In this document: positions 21,886 through 34,290 of the stretch, piece after piece
How positions within the stretch are numbered: position 1 is the stretch's first letter
How the letters are laid out: each line of letters starts with the position of its first letter
Origin: Vandiemenella viatica
Lineage: Eukaryota > Arthropoda > Insecta > Orthoptera > Morabidae
NCBI GenBank assembly: GCA_031002005.1
Contig: JARYHS010009186.1
Span: 250,447,199 to 250,511,198, forward strand
Direction of reading: 5' to 3'
Length of the DNA stretch: 64,000 bases
Notes under the pieces: model-generated
What the model was told of the DNA's origin: nothing
The model's input: the letters and a program-made list of their open reading frames with translations, nothing else
The model's database searches: none
Program-made: the position numbers and the translations under genes

Positions 21886-23020
21886 GCCCGTTGCGTATTG
21901 TCACGGGTCTGGAATAGTTCCAGTTTTAGGGCCAATGATTATAACAGATTAGATCTGGTTGACCTGGCCAAATACGAACCTAAACTGTGTTTTAACTTTA
22001 CGATAAATTAAATCTCTTGAGCCTGAATAACTCAGAGGTATTAATAGAGGTATTAATAGAAGTATTAAACACTGACAGAGACGATAGCGCTATCGTATGA
22101 CTGTTTCAAATGTTGCGAAATGTTGCTGAAATACAAACGTGACCCTAAAAGTTCACTTGGCAACATTCGAAGAAATCCTGTTTGCTTTAAAAGCATCAGG
22201 TTGTTTTTATTATTATTATTTTTATTGAGGCTGGGCAAACATTCATAATGTTTTCTTTGGCCATAGTGTCTGTAGTGGTCAAAGAACTTAATACAGATTG
22301 CAGATTATTAAACAGTTGAGCAATTGCGAAGAAGTGAATTGCCAAAATACTCGACTCGGTGGCATATCTGGTCTGATTTCCACTTTAAGCGAACAATGAA
22401 CAAAGATCATTAACGAAAGTGGTCAGTAAAATACGTAAAAAGTAATTAAACCGTAATGAATAAACTTTGGTGAAGCAACAACATTAGCAGCAACAATAGG
22501 AAAGTGTTAATTAAATTGAAATTTAGCTTAGGGCGGAATAACAATTGGCATTCGGGGTTACAGCAGAGGCCACGAATAATTTAAGTTTTTATATTACTTT
22601 CATTAGCGACATGTTACTGAAAAGTAATCGTAGTTCCAAGTTTTTTCAGCTGTAAAGTTTTTCAATATTTTTTAACAATAAAATGCTGTAAAAAGCAAAT
22701 TTAACGAATGTATCCTGACAATTAATTTCAAAGCAGCTGATTAGCTATTAAACTGTACACGTAACCTCCAGTTTCAAAAATATTTCTGGTCACAGTTGAT
22801 TTGCGAGTGATGGCCGGCTCTGACGTCATCGTTATCCAGCCAATAGCTCTACACAGTAGCGGATCCAAGGGAGGGAGGGCAAGGAGGCTCAAGTCCCCCC
22901 CCCTCCCTCAAAGTATGTAGATCCACCCCCGACATTGCAGAACATGACTATAAAGAAGCCTACTCTTCCCGACTCAAGCCCCCCAAACCAAAATCCAACA
23001 GGTGAGTGAGTGCGTGAGCT
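21886..23020 (+). repeat. Repeat R, copy 2, tandem to copy 1
   Basis: It starts directly after copy 1 with CCCGTTGCGTATTGTCACGG (imperfect hairpin) and shares TAGGGCCAATGATTATAACA, AAGTGAATTGCC, GCAACAACATTAGC, GGCCGGCTCTGACGTCATCG and CCAGCCAATAGCTCT. The final block GTGAGTGAGTGCGTGAGCTT (22989-23008) is displaced by an insertion at about 22855-22988. Confidence 0.75.
22855..22988. mobile_element. Short G/C-run insertion inside repeat R
   Basis: Compared with copy 3, an extra ~134 bp separates CCAGCCAATAGCTCT from GTGAGTGAGTG. It starts AGTAGCGGATCCAAGGGAGG and carries opposed G-runs and C-runs (AAGTCCCCCCCC; AAGCCCCCCAAACC), typical of a small inverted-repeat element. Ends are not precisely fixed. 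Confidence 0.5.
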
Positions 23021-23155
23021 TAGACCGACCGACCGTCATCTGGCTTGGCCTGAGCCAATGTAGGGTATAATGTTCCAAGACGTTGATGTCTTCTGACTTT
23101 TTTCTGTCTAGGGTTTTGCGAGTTGGCTGTCTAAGTCAAGTCATGTGTGTATATG

Positions 23156-23930
23156 TTTTTTTTTTTTTTTTTTTAGTGTCTGTACTTTCCTGTCAGCGTT
23201 AGTTTTGGTCTGTTGTAGTTATCGTTATATAAAGTTTCTTGTCCTAGGTTTTTTTTATTAACTGGTTGGATGAAGCTTGGGCTTAGTTATAAAATTTTGC
23301 GGACTTGTCTTTAATATAGTTTGTCATTTTTTGTATGCCTAAGTCGCGATGTATTTGTGCGTTTGTCATATACCGGGGGGCGTCAGTTATGATTCCAAAG
23401 ATATTTATTTTGAATGGTTTGGATTTTTTTAAGTTGCCAGTCTGTTGCCATGCTATATACTTCGGATCCATATAACAGTGCTGGACGGACTATTGACTTA
23501 TAGATTTGCATCTTGGGTTTGCTTTGTAGGCCGTTTCCTTTGAGAAGGGGGTAAAGTTTGGTGAGCCTAGCTGCGGCGGTGTAGCAGAGGTTTGGATGTG
23601 CTTGCTCCAAGTCAGCTTTATGTCAATTTTTATGCCAAAGTATGTGACTGCGTCTCGCCACGGGAGGTCTTTGCCGCCGATTGACACATGTTGGTCGGGA
23701 ACTGATCTTTTTTTAGTGAACATGATCGCTTGGGATTTGTCAGCATTGATTTTTATTTTCCATTTGTTACACCAGAGTGTGATGAGGTCTAGGTGTTGTG
23801 TGAGTTTCCGTGCGATGAATTTTTGACTACGACAGGACCGGTAAACCGTCGTGTCATCGGCATAAAGGCCTAATTTTCCGCCTGGTTGGTGAGGAAGGAA
23901 ATCATTTAGCAAATGTGTTTATCCTTAATG
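23156..23930 (-). pseudogene. 5'-truncated Jockey-type LINE with YADD motif and poly(A) tail
   Basis: Minus-strand frames from 23912 down read GKLGLYADDTTVYRS, the RT catalytic YxDD box (motif C), followed by WCNKWKIKINADKSQAIMF, the usual RT sequence two motifs downstream. After a frameshift, IYKSIVRPALLYGSEVYSMA (in 23610-23383) and then an 'IHRDLGIQKM' C-terminus (23471-23283) follow. The 3' end is a 19-bp poly(A), seen as T at 23156-23174. Copying stopped just upstream of motif C, so motifs A and B and the endonuclease are absent. Possible short TSD-like ATGTGT sequences lie on both sides. At least two frameshifts are present. Confidence 0.88.
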
Positions 23931-23934
23931 CTGT

Positions 23935-24735
23935 CGGGAGATGATATCACTGGCTGGGAGCCGCTGGCGACCTTGGAGAGCGTTCCCAGAGCGGCGTCAC
24001 TGGAGACGAGAGATCTCCAGTGAGTCCCCGTCAGCGACAGCGGAGCCGCAGCACGGGCGGCCCACGTGACGCGCGCGTGATGGTCGTTGCTAGGCGCCAC
24101 TGCGCTGGACATGCACGCCCAACTTCATCCAAACAGCTATTACAAACTGTCATTCTTACAGCAACATACTTAATTACCAAACAAGCGCCGATACTATGTC
24201 CTTTCTGATTCTATTTTCACTTTAATCATCTCGTCGAAGAAGGAGGGCAAGGGTGGGGGGATAAAATAGGGTACATTTAATATAGTTTGAAGTCAGAAAC
24301 TGATAAATTCAACATAAATGTGTCCACCGTTTAGTATCCAATTTTCGTTGAATGCTTGTCGCTAAAAAACTACTGACCAAATTTTAACAAGGTTTGAATA
24401 TTGTCTCTCTTCTTGGTAAAAAAAAAAAAAAAAAAAAAAAATCCCAAAGAGTAGTTAATAAAATAATTGGTTTCCTTTGTTTTTTTTTCGTCTAGAGCAA
24501 CTAAATTTTTTCTAGACAAATAAAACACAAGGAAACATTTACTAAAACAGTTAAGGGAAAGGGTCTAAAAATCAACCTTCAATAAAACACTACTCTGACA
24601 TTTGTTGTGTCAGGTAAAAAAATATATATTAACGAAGTTGGGTAACATTTTAATATCCATACAACACGTAATAAGGTCAGGAATTCGTTAATAGCTATAG
24701 GTATATGAGAATAGTACGATACTAACTATAAATTA
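23935..24735. other. Intergenic stretch with CpG-rich island (23935-24125) and poly(A) run
   Basis: 23935-24125 is strongly CpG-rich, with a CACGTG E-box (24064-24069) and a GTTGCTAGGCGCC block that resembles half of an RFX X-box. No protein family was recognised in either strand. A pure A run occupies 24418-24441. The rest is AT-rich. Confidence 0.4.
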
Positions 24736-24737
24736 AG

Positions 24738-25165
24738 TTTTCTGAGTATTTTTTAAAACTCTGCATGTGAAACACAGCACTTTATTGTAGCGAACCATTG
24801 TATTTACGAATACCAGAAAAATTTAAAATTGAATGATTTGAAATGTGGTTCTATAGAAGGATAACGGAAATTAATGGGACAGATAAAGTACTGAACGTGT
24901 TTTCGAAAGAAGTTCGTGGAACAGTTTTGCAGAGAGAGAAGACAGTCTGGTGGGTTACATTTTAAGACATGCGGGAATGATTAATTTCTTAATGGAGGGA
25001 ACAGTCGAAGGTAAGAACTATAGAGGAAGATTCGAATATATGAAGCAGATAATTTGGGACTTAAGTTGTAAGCGGTATGTTGAGATTGAAAGTTTAGCGC
25101 AAGATAAAGAGAGGTGGAGGATTGTATCAAACCAGTCTAGAGACGGATGACATCAAAAATGACAG
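24738..25165 (+). pseudogene. RTE-like LINE, C-terminal fragment
   Basis: From about 24745 the sequence corresponds to the RT C-terminus of the copy at 37985-38545: TTAAAACTCTGCATGTGAAA, then an intact frame at 24950-25150 including GYILRHAGMINFLMEGTVEG, EYMKQIIWDLSCKRYVEIES and a 'RWRIVSNQS' end. In RTE-clade proteins the consensus is 'VGHILRH..L...IEG.VEGKR.RGR.R..YMKQI..D', so this is the final ~130 residues. Frameshifts separate the upstream part. The element lacks its endonuclease and RT core. Confidence 0.85.
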
Positions 25166-25772
25166 ATGTAATAATGATCAAACTTAAGAAACAAATCGGA
25201 TAAGGTTGCAACTTTTAATCAAGAAACAATAGATGATGAAAAAGCTTCTCAAGAAACATTCAAAAAGAAGAGACAAGTGCTGAGAGATCTGATTAATTTA
25301 TCAACGGATGATGTAGCATATAGGAGAGATGACTACGAATGCCTTTGTAGCAGATGACCGAGCTCGAAGATGGGAATGGAATGGAGATATTTATATCCAG
25401 TGGTTCTCTAAACTGGGGGTGTCCGAGGAAATAGAATTTATCTGAACTACGTACCTCCTTGAAATTTTCTGTTAATTCTTTGATTGTTATATAACAACTG
25501 TATTACCATCGTCTCTTAATACAGACTAAGAAACCTCATTATGCATCAGAAAATTTACGGTTTCTGTTAAGCTGAGGATTGGTTTGCAGGTTTCATCAGT
25601 GTTATGCAGAATGATTTTGTCTTCATCCAAAGATAACAGTGTTGATACATTTGATTAACCGTTTATAGCTTCTTTCATAGCTCTATTTTTTAAAGTTAAC
25701 TACTTTTATATCTGACTTTATTTAATTTAAAACTTAGAGAATGTTTTTGTAAAATCAAGGGTTTATTTTGAA

Positions 25773-25822
<50 letters not shown>

Positions 25823-27570
25823 GGTAAGTGTGATATGTTGCTGTTATTCTTAATTAGATACGATCCATGCAATTCTCTAATATATTTAACTATGAGAAAC
25901 GAAAGCTAGACACCAGAACCAAAAACAGTGATCAAATTACTAATTAAAACGCTCGCTCCACTATTTCAAAGATATAATGACAGTTGTGAAAAGTAGGCAA
26001 AGTTATTTGTTGAAACGGTTTACAAATGCATCAGTTGATTAGAGTACGAGCAAATTACACTCATATGTAATAACAAATATGGGATGTTATGTATGTGTGC
26101 TTAGTATCGGAAATTAAATATACGAACCGGCGATTAAATAACTAACGGTTAGTCGTGCCAATATTATTGGTTTGTCGATAATTAGGATAATACGTATCTA
26201 TAATGTTTCACATTCCCGATACTGTTTTCACAAAAGCGTCTTACCTTTAAAAAAATGCCACAGTAATTTAGATATGTAACTAATTTAATACTGGAGATAT
26301 TTTGGACGAAGCGTATGAAAAGATCACCAGAAATTATAAGAGCTGAGAACAAAATCGAAATGTGGAAAATCTGTCCTTGCTAGATATTGATATTTAGGGA
26401 TGGAAGAAATAAGTAATACAAGGTTCAGTTTATAAACATTACAGGAGTGTTATTTCCCTCTGTAACTATCATACGCCAGTCAGTTTACAGATATAAACAT
26501 AGAAAAATGTTTATTTATGTATACTGAAATTTGTGAATAGAAGATATAAATGACACATTTGTGTCGCTGGAGTCCTAAGAAGAGAGAAGAAGGAAATGAA
26601 TGATGGAAGACAACACTATATTGTGGATGTTGGAAGACGAAGGAATATTTTTAATGAGAATGATGGTTTTACGAAAATGTATCGTGAAGGATATTTTGTC
26701 TTGTATAGGAGTTAGATTATGTAAAATAGGTGAGGCTGTGGACAAAGCAATAACGTCCATACAAAAGTTATGTTAAGTTATTTACATCGTGTATTAGAAG
26801 TTGTAAGAGGTTCTGTTCCAATTTTTCCCTCTCCTTCCCCTTTAAAATTCAATCACTATAAAAATAATTGTATCTACTTTTCTACCTACGGTATCGAATT
26901 TGTTTGTTAGGTAGTCACCAATACTTCCGGTTTAACATTCACGCTGTAAAAACACCTGAAAAATAATTATCTTAATACATCAATCCACTATCGATGGAAC
27001 GACTTATCAGTTCTGAAACTGTCTGGCTTTTTTCACTAATCTGCAATACGTTTACTTCAACTCAAATAGAGTATTCAAAGATTTAGAACTCGACAAATAA
27101 CGATTACTTACTCTTGCATGTTTTCAGAACGTACCTCTCCGTTCAAAACATTAATAACAATTTATTTTTGCATTCGTGTTTCTTCGTTGCCCTCCGGCTT
27201 ATACTTTCAAATACAATTAGGTACAGGCTAGTGCAGCCCATCAAAATAAATTTTAAGATAATCCCTCCAAGATTTTGAATAACTGCCAACCAAATATGCT
27301 CTTTCTTCTGAGGTTTGATGTTCTTCGCTCTTTATAACTCAAGTTATAACTTAAGTTAAGTAATACAATTACAACTATTTAATAAAGTTGAATATGATTA
27401 TAATATTATATTTCTTTATTAGCGAGGTCATATACCTCACAGAGTATTGTAGTAAATGTGTGTCTCAGTACGAATAATAATGAATAGAAAGGGGAGAAAA
27501 AAATAATTTCAGGTAGAATATAAGATTGTCCTGCATATTAATAAAAAGATGAAGTTTAATTTATAGCCAT
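25166..27570. other. AT-rich intergenic stretch with 43-bp poly(T)
   Basis: No gene was recognised. A pure T run lies at 25776-25818 and could be the tail of a decayed minus-strand retroelement, but the sequence to its right (25819-26100) shows no LINE or SINE motif. 25166-25400 is purine-rich with broken open pieces. Confidence 0.45.
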
Positions 27571-27574
27571 ATTA

Positions 27575-28640
27575 CTGTAAGCCCGTGACCGTTTTTGTGT
27601 ATCGTCACGGGTCTAGAATATTTACAGTTTTTAGGGTCAAAGATTATGACAGGTTGACCTGATCTGACGACATACGCACTAGACTCGTATTTCAACCTAA
27701 AGGTGAATAAAGTTTATTGAGCTTGAAGAACTGAAAAGTGTTAATAGACGTATTACACACAGACGGAGTCGACCGTGTTATCGTATAAATGTATCAAAGA
27801 TTTGGTAGCTAGACTCAAACTTGCTGAAATACAAACTTGTATTTGGCCCTAAAAGATCACTCTGCAAAATTGGAATAATTTCTGCTTACAGGGAGTGCGC
27901 AATTGTTTCAAAAGCATCACGTTGTTTTTGACTGAGGCTGTGCGAACATTCATGATGAATATTTCGTCACAATGTCCGTAACGGCCAGAGAACTTACTAC
28001 AGATTCCAGATTATTAAATAACGAAGCAACACAGAAGAAATAAATTACCAGTATAGTCGATTCGGTAACATATTTAGTGTGACGTCCACTTTAAATAACT
28101 CAAGTACAGCGAACTTGAACATTAACGAAAGTGGTCTATAAAAAACACAAAAAGCAAAGAAAAAACCGTAGAGTTTAAACTTTGGCTAAGCAGCAACATT
28201 AGCGAAAGTTTTAATTAAATTGAAATTTCGCCTAGGACGCCATAACAACTGGAATTCGTGGTTACAGCAGAGAACATGATTAATTTAAGTTTTTTTAAAA
28301 AAATGTTCTTTATGTTACTTTCATTAGCGACATGTTGCTGAAAAGTAACCGTAGTTCCACGTTTTTTCAGCTATATTTTCCACATATTTTTTTTTTTTTT
28401 TTTTTTAAAGAATGAAATGCTACGAAAAGCAAACTTAATAAATGTTTTCTGGCAATTAATTTCATAGCAGTTGCCTAGCTATTAAACTGCGCACTTAATC
28501 TCCAATTTCGAAAGTATCTCTGGTCGCTGTTAATTTGCGAGTGAAGGCCGGCTCATGACGTCACCGTTCTCCAGCCAATAACTACAGTAGTGAGTGAATA
28601 AATGAGTGCCTGAGCTAATGAAATTATATAGTAGATGGCT
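27575..28640 (+). repeat. Repeat R, copy 3 (best preserved, about 1.06 kb)
   Basis: It starts with an 8-bp perfect stem CCCGTGAC / GTCACGGG around a 14-bp loop (27582-27611), then AGGGTCAAAGATTATGACAG, GACGTCCACTTTAAATAACT, AACATTAACGAAAGTGGTCT, and ends GGCTCATGACGTCACCGTTC, CCAGCCAATAACTAC, GCCTGAGCTAATGAAATTAT. No ORF was recognised. A T run lies at about 28388-28406. Confidence 0.82.
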
Positions 28641-29015
28641 ATCGTTGAAATACATCTTAAAAGTTGGCAAAAAAACGCAATCTTTCCTGTTGGAAACCAC
28701 CAAAGAGGATAATTAAGATAAACTAGAATAGTTGAGACTGAAGTTAAGAGAGAATATGAGAAGTAAACTTGTTGACAGCAACTGGTTAAGTAACTAGAGC
28801 TATGATTTGTATAGCGACCAACAGAATAAAATTTATAAAGTAACTAGCTCTTTCCGTCGAGTATTGATGTACGAAACGCTCTCTGAAACCAATAATTTGA
28901 ATAAAAACTGATTCTCCAGGCTTTGGACGTAACACCGAACTATACTTAAAACAATAGTTACTTTTTATGATTTTTTGTGGACGCTGTAGAAAGTTAAAAA
29001 ATGCCTTGTCTATGT
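28641..29015. other. Intergenic stretch, no recognised gene
   Basis: A 78-codon minus-strand frame (28786-29022) has no recognised motif. No repeat was seen. Confidence 0.45.
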
Positions 29016-29078
29016 CTTCCATGGTTTCCCCAGATCGCTTCAGTCAAATGCCGGGATAGTTCCTCAAAATAGCCCGTA
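29016..29078 (+). mobile_element. SINE family A, short internal fragment
   Basis: TTCCATGGTTTCCCCAGATC followed by AAATGCCGGGATAGTTCCTC is the family A body. Both ends are missing. Confidence 0.6.
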
Positions 29079-29768
29079 TGCTCGTTCTATGCATAAACGA
29101 TTACACATTAGAATGCGTGCAATGCACCCTCCGGCAACCACTGATTTCTGTGTAGGCGATGTTTGTAGCTGTTCTACCTTAAACAAAAACATTAACATTT
29201 TTAAGCTGCTAATTCCAGAGGAATCAACAAACAACTTACCAAGAGCAAAGCATTTGGGTTTTGGGTTAACCACTGTGATTTATTCTCTGTAGCTTAATAA
29301 CATTGCCCTAAACTATGCTCTTTACCGTATCACTTTTGTTTTGCTTTTACTGTACTATTATATGTATACATTGAGAAAATTAAACGTTGAGATCGGCTGG
29401 AGATGGATTCGCTAAATAAAACTAAAAAAATTTGCTACTGACATGAGGCTTGGATTCTGCTAAGAATTTAAACGTAATAGAAAGCATAACAAAAATTCAT
29501 CGAAACGAACCTGAGCGCAAATTTAATCAATGTTATTGAGGTAATGCTTTTCGTCCGTTAAGAACAGTTAAGAAATAGTTTCAAGTCAGAAGTTGATTCA
29601 TCACACTTAGCAGTGAGTCTAAACGATTTCTCGAAATGGAAAATGTTAATATTCCAGTATTTTATTTGTGGAACATGCTGTACTGTTTGTCGCAGTAACT
29701 CTTTATCATGGGTATCTGTCAGTGTTGTAAAGGACCTGTATCATAAAATATTTAATGAGCTACAAACA

Positions 29769-30619
29769 TGAAGATTAACAATGAAAACCAATACATACTA
29801 GCCTATTGTGAGGATCTGAAAATCGAAGTATCCACCCGGAACAACATCATCCGGAAACTTACAAGTACCTCCTGGGGAGCACATCCAAATGTGCTTCGTA
29901 CATCTGCCCTGGCACTCAATTTCTCTGCAGCAGAATTCTCAGCACCAGTTTGGCAAAACTCTGCACATACTAGGCAGGTCGATATAGCACTGAATTATAC
30001 TGGCCGCATTGTAACAGGTTGCCTGAAACCAACTCCTGTCAGCAAAATTTACCAAATCATGGGTATAGCACCACCTGACATTCGTAGGAAAACAGCTGCA
30101 GAGAGGGAGAAGAGGAAACAGGAAACAGACCCCAGACACCCTTTGTTTCGACATGAACTTTAACCAGCAAGGCTACAGTCAAGAAAGAGCTACTTACAGT
30201 CAACTACAGCCATAAGATCTTCACCTGGAGCTCGCCGTGTAGAACTATGGCGAAATTCGTTGTCTGAATGGCACTGGAGGAATATCAAAGAGGCACCGGC
30301 TGCGGGGTGTAATCAGCCGTATGCCATATGGAAGGTATTTAATAGATTAAGAACTGAAGTGTCGCGATGTAGATCTAATATCAAAAAATTGTGTTACACT
30401 GCTGAAAACGAACTATGTGAATGTGGTGAATATACCTGAAACCTGCATTATCAACGACCTTTTTAGGACAAATGAGAAGGCCATCAGGATTGCGTAATTC
30501 TGTTAACACTCCATTTAATTGTGTTCTATAGTCCATAAGCTTAATATTAATTAATGAATTTTATTTGTTTTGTTTCAACTTGTAATGTTATGTCCTGGAC
30601 ACGAGAAATAAATAAAATA
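29769..30619 (+). pseudogene. 5'-truncated LINE (Jockey-type thumb and C-terminus), 9-bp TSD
   Basis: The frame 29768-30163 reads STRNNIIRKLTSTSWGAHPN, ALALNFSAAEFSAPVWQNSA, TGRIVTGCLKPTPVSKIYQI and a lysine/arginine-rich 'RRKTAAEREKRKQETDPRHP' segment. These are the conserved RT thumb and post-RT blocks of a LINE family common in insect genomes. After a stop, other frames continue toward a 'RLRTEVSRC' / CECGE zinc-knuckle-like part, ending near 30440. A 3' UTR with AATAAATAAA (30607-30616) closes it. CTACAAACA flanks it at 29760-29768 and 30620-30628. The catalytic RT core and endonuclease were never copied. Confidence 0.88.
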
Positions 30620-30628
30620 CTACAAACA

Positions 30629-33100
30629 AAGCTGTGAGGAAGATAATATCTTTTCTACACAATTCCTGCAAATATTGTTAATGAAATCATTTGTATTCTA
30701 TGTGAATGATACTTTGTAATTTTATCTCGCAGTCGTTATTTAGTACCACTGAAATAAGAAGTTGTCAAAATTTAGTAACTAGTTAAGTGATCAACAAAAA
30801 TTTAGATTTTTTGAACTGTAGGATATATCTGTTGACATAGCTGAAGAAATTAGGTTTTGGGAAGCGTGATGTAACCTGGGAAATGTTACGCGGCTGCTCC
30901 CAGTAACCCAGAGGAAGGGCCGCGTGCTGCGCCGGAAGGAATATCGAACCCGCTGTGTGCTGACGCAGCGCTTCTCGAGCACCAGCGCTGGCTCCACCAC
31001 GCTGCAGCGCGTAATACGCACACGCCGCCCTCTACACCTGTTGACCACACACCTACAGTACCTCACTAGACAACTGTCGCTGGAATTTAAAATTATACGC
31101 TTGGTGTAGGTTTAGCGCTGCTTCAATGATGATGTTATTGCCAACGTTTCGGCACCAGACCTGCTGCCTTCCTCAGGGCTATTTCGGGTTGATGTATTGC
31201 CTGTTAATAGTTGATGTCGTTCGCCTGCACACTAGGCGGATTGTTCCGGTTTTCCGAGATTGTCTCATTTCCGTCAGCGAGTGTCTGCGGTTCCAGAGAT
31301 GTTATTGTCGTTGTAGATGTCGATGTAATTTCAAACGAAGGACGTTTAATTTGCTTCTTAGATGGTTGTTAGATGAATGAATTCATTTCGATACCATGTT
31401 CGCGGGAAATATCCCAGCGTAACATTACACCTTCATTTGATTTTGTCCTACATTGGACAACGAGAAACAATTTGTTTGACTGAGGTTACCGTTTCTTTCT
31501 TCTGACCAGGTGGTGTTGCCCTTTGTACATTGTTCCTGGAACCTTTTGAATTTATCAGTTTCAGTTTGAAACATTCTTCGATGCTCTGTCTCATCAACTT
31601 CCTCCATATTTTTTCTTTGGTCTCCTCAACACATATTGTCGTTGCCAAATGTAGTTGAAAATTCTTTTTGACAACTTTCATTGCTATAATAGGCTACTCA
31701 TACTTCAAACACAAAAGTGTAGATTGATGTTTATTCCTCAATCAAGTCTTAACGGCTCGACGGATTTGAATGAAATTTGGTACGGAGTAAAATAAACTCT
31801 GGGATAGCACATAGGTACCTAACTTTCAATCTCTGAAATACTATAGCAGAGACAGTATACTATCTACTATAGTTCGTTTGGGAATCCAACGAACAAATAA
31901 ACAAAAGACGAACGGAACCAAAGAATGTATTAGTCTGGGATGGGAATGAAACTAACTAATGAAACACAGCAAGAACGAAAATAAAAATGTGTCCTTCTGT
32001 TTTAATATTGTTTTTTTTTTTTTCGAAAAACAGAAATTATTTTATCAAAAAGAAAGCAAACACAACGATATAATAAAACAAAAGACGAATGAACTCTAAG
32101 ATTACACAGTATCAATAAAAGGTAAAAAAAGTGGATCTCAGGTAACTACACAACTCGAGACATAATTTTAAAGTGTATTAAATTGCAAACACAATAGGTT
32201 TAATAGGTTTTCATCTACGATTTTGATCCGAGGTCACCAAGAGAGAGTTAAAGTAGACGTTACACAACGCTGCCTTGTAGGTTCGGCCGATTGCATTTTT
32301 TTGACAGTGTTTTCATACTCCCTGCACTCTGCGTGTTGAAGATGCCACCTCACTCAATAGGTTTTAATCCGTAAAAAATAGTCAATCACTGACACAAATA
32401 TTTTTACTAACACTACATGTTTTGAACTAGATTTAATTTTGTTCCGACTAAAATATTGTCTACTCGGCATTACGCTAACGATTTTATTGTAATGTTTTTA
32501 CAAAATGCACCAAAACAACAAATAAGTGTTGACATTGCGGTTAAAGGACACAATGTCACTGAAAAAAGTAACAATTACCCGCAAAAGTATTCGCTACAAC
32601 AGGTGTAAAGTGCTACAGACAATATCTCAAAACGGCATCAGCGCGTTTGATACATCGTCGTTAAAATTTGAGTCTTCGTCCTCCATTACAGCCCAGGGTT
32701 CCAATTTTCCTACATTATAAGATAAGTAAAATAAGACATTGCACTGTACCTCTTTGGGAAACTCGATTGTAGCAATTTTTGTGTTCCGTAATTCGCCTAC
32801 ATAATTTTTGGTTGGAGTTCAGAAATTTACACATTGCGCTGCTACGTGAAAAAAAAAAAATTAACGAAACGTTAGGCGTGTCCAGATATCATTAATTGAA
32901 GCACTTTGGATTGATAGAGGTAGCCTAGTGTTTCGTTAACATGAACTGTATTGAACCGTGTATCTTTATAGTAACAAGTCAGTACAGAGTTTTTTCTAAG
33001 ACTGAGAAACATAATTAAATAACCATACAATGTAGTGTTAATAGAAATCTGCAAAACATAATTTAGGAAGGTAGCTGTTCCTTCCATATGCTATGAGTAT
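30629..33100. other. Intergenic stretch; CpG-rich patch, Helitron-like fragment
   Basis: 30880-31060 is CpG-rich and, read on the minus strand, contains a B-box-like GCGGGTTCGATATTCC, so it may be a decayed tRNA-like SINE. 31140-31185 has CAACGTTTCGGCACCAGACC then GCCTTCCTCAGGGC, the same core seen in the foldback elements. 31735-31910 (ACGGCTCGACGGATTTGAAT, GAAATTTGGTACGGAG) resembles 5' parts of non-autonomous Helitrons. Minus-strand frames at 31425-31681 are unassigned. 31930-33100 is AT-rich with nothing recognised. Confidence 0.4.
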
Positions 33101-33546
33101 CGGGTGGCCAACCCAAATGATCTAGCGGACCACTTTTGAAATGCATCATACCTCCGCGGGACACAAAAAAAATTATATATCACCATGTTAGATTTACTCA
33201 CTATAGACATTTTTTGGGAGAAAAAAGTGAAACATAATGAGTTATTATTATTGTGTTTACTATTATTCTTACATGTAAATATCGATAATCTTTATATATA
33301 AAGATGAATGTATGTTTGTTTGTTTGTTTTTGGTTTGTTGGTTTGTTTGTTCTTCATACAAATCCACAGTTTTTATCCGTTCTCGATGAAACTTTGCACA
33401 CTTATCCTTTGAAACAAGGAGAAAAATACTGTCTACATTTGGTTGAAAAATTATCTGTATAAATAACACATTTGTCTCATAACTTCGAAATATGGCGGTA
33501 GACAGACACTTTGGATGTGGACGACTCCGTACCGAGTTTCCGCGTA

Positions 33547-33735
33547 GTGGCCTGGCAGCTGAGTGGCTAAAGCGCTGGGTTACTAACGTCATGGTCTCCG
33601 GTACGAATCTCCGTCGGGGATAAGATTTTTAAAAATTATTTTTCATCGTAAGAGTCAGGCCTGGGACGTAGGTTATTCGGATTGAATGTTAAACCGTAGA
33701 TATTAGAAAGTTAGGGGTGCAATGCGAGGCAAATC
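33547..33735 (+). mobile_element. SINE family D, copy in Helitron unit 1
   Basis: tRNA-like head GGCCTGGCAGCTGAGTGGCT, B-box-like GGTACGAATCTCC, then GTTATTCGGATTGAATGTTA and 'AACCGTAGATATT', which correspond to the SINE-D body at 56440 and 58432 (TGATTCGGATTCAATGTTAA, CTGTAGGTC). Confidence 0.65.
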
Positions 33736-34101
33736 GTAGGTATTCTTGCAATGTTGTAGGTGTATACTCTTTTACGTTATAATGATCCCTCTGGTTTTGT
33801 TCGCAGTCAGTGTGTAAGTGTGAACCACAGTAATATTATTATAATTAGGGATGTAAGTCTCTGTCTTTTTGATACGTTATGACTCCCAATTGGCTATATC
33901 GTTGTAATGGAATTTTATAAGGAAATCTGTATGAAGGGCACAGGATATTGTTTGCAGTGTGATTAACAGTTGTAGTCACGAAATTTTGAGACCTTATCGA
34001 ATGGTGACAGAAATATGTTGGCAATTGATTCTCATAAGTTGGAAATACGGCGATAGACAGACACGTTGGATATGCACGTCTTCAGACCGTGTTACCGTGT
34101 A

Positions 34102-34290
34102 GTGAGCTGGAAGCTCAGTGGCTAAAGAGCTTGCTTACGAACGTCGTGGTCTCTGGTTGAAATCTCCGTCGGGGATCAGATTTTTAAAAATTGTTTTTCA
34201 TCGAAAGAGTCAGGCCTGGGTCGTAGGTTATTCGGATTGAATGTTAAACTGTAGATATTAGAAAGTTAGGGGCGCAATGCGAGGCAAATC
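34102..34290 (+). mobile_element. SINE family D, copy in Helitron unit 2
   Basis: Duplicate of the copy in unit 1: GAGCTGGAAGCTCAGTGGCT head, a degraded B box (GGTTGAAATCTCC), and the GTTATTCGGATTGAATGTTA body. It arose by duplication of the unit, not by separate insertion. Confidence 0.65.
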
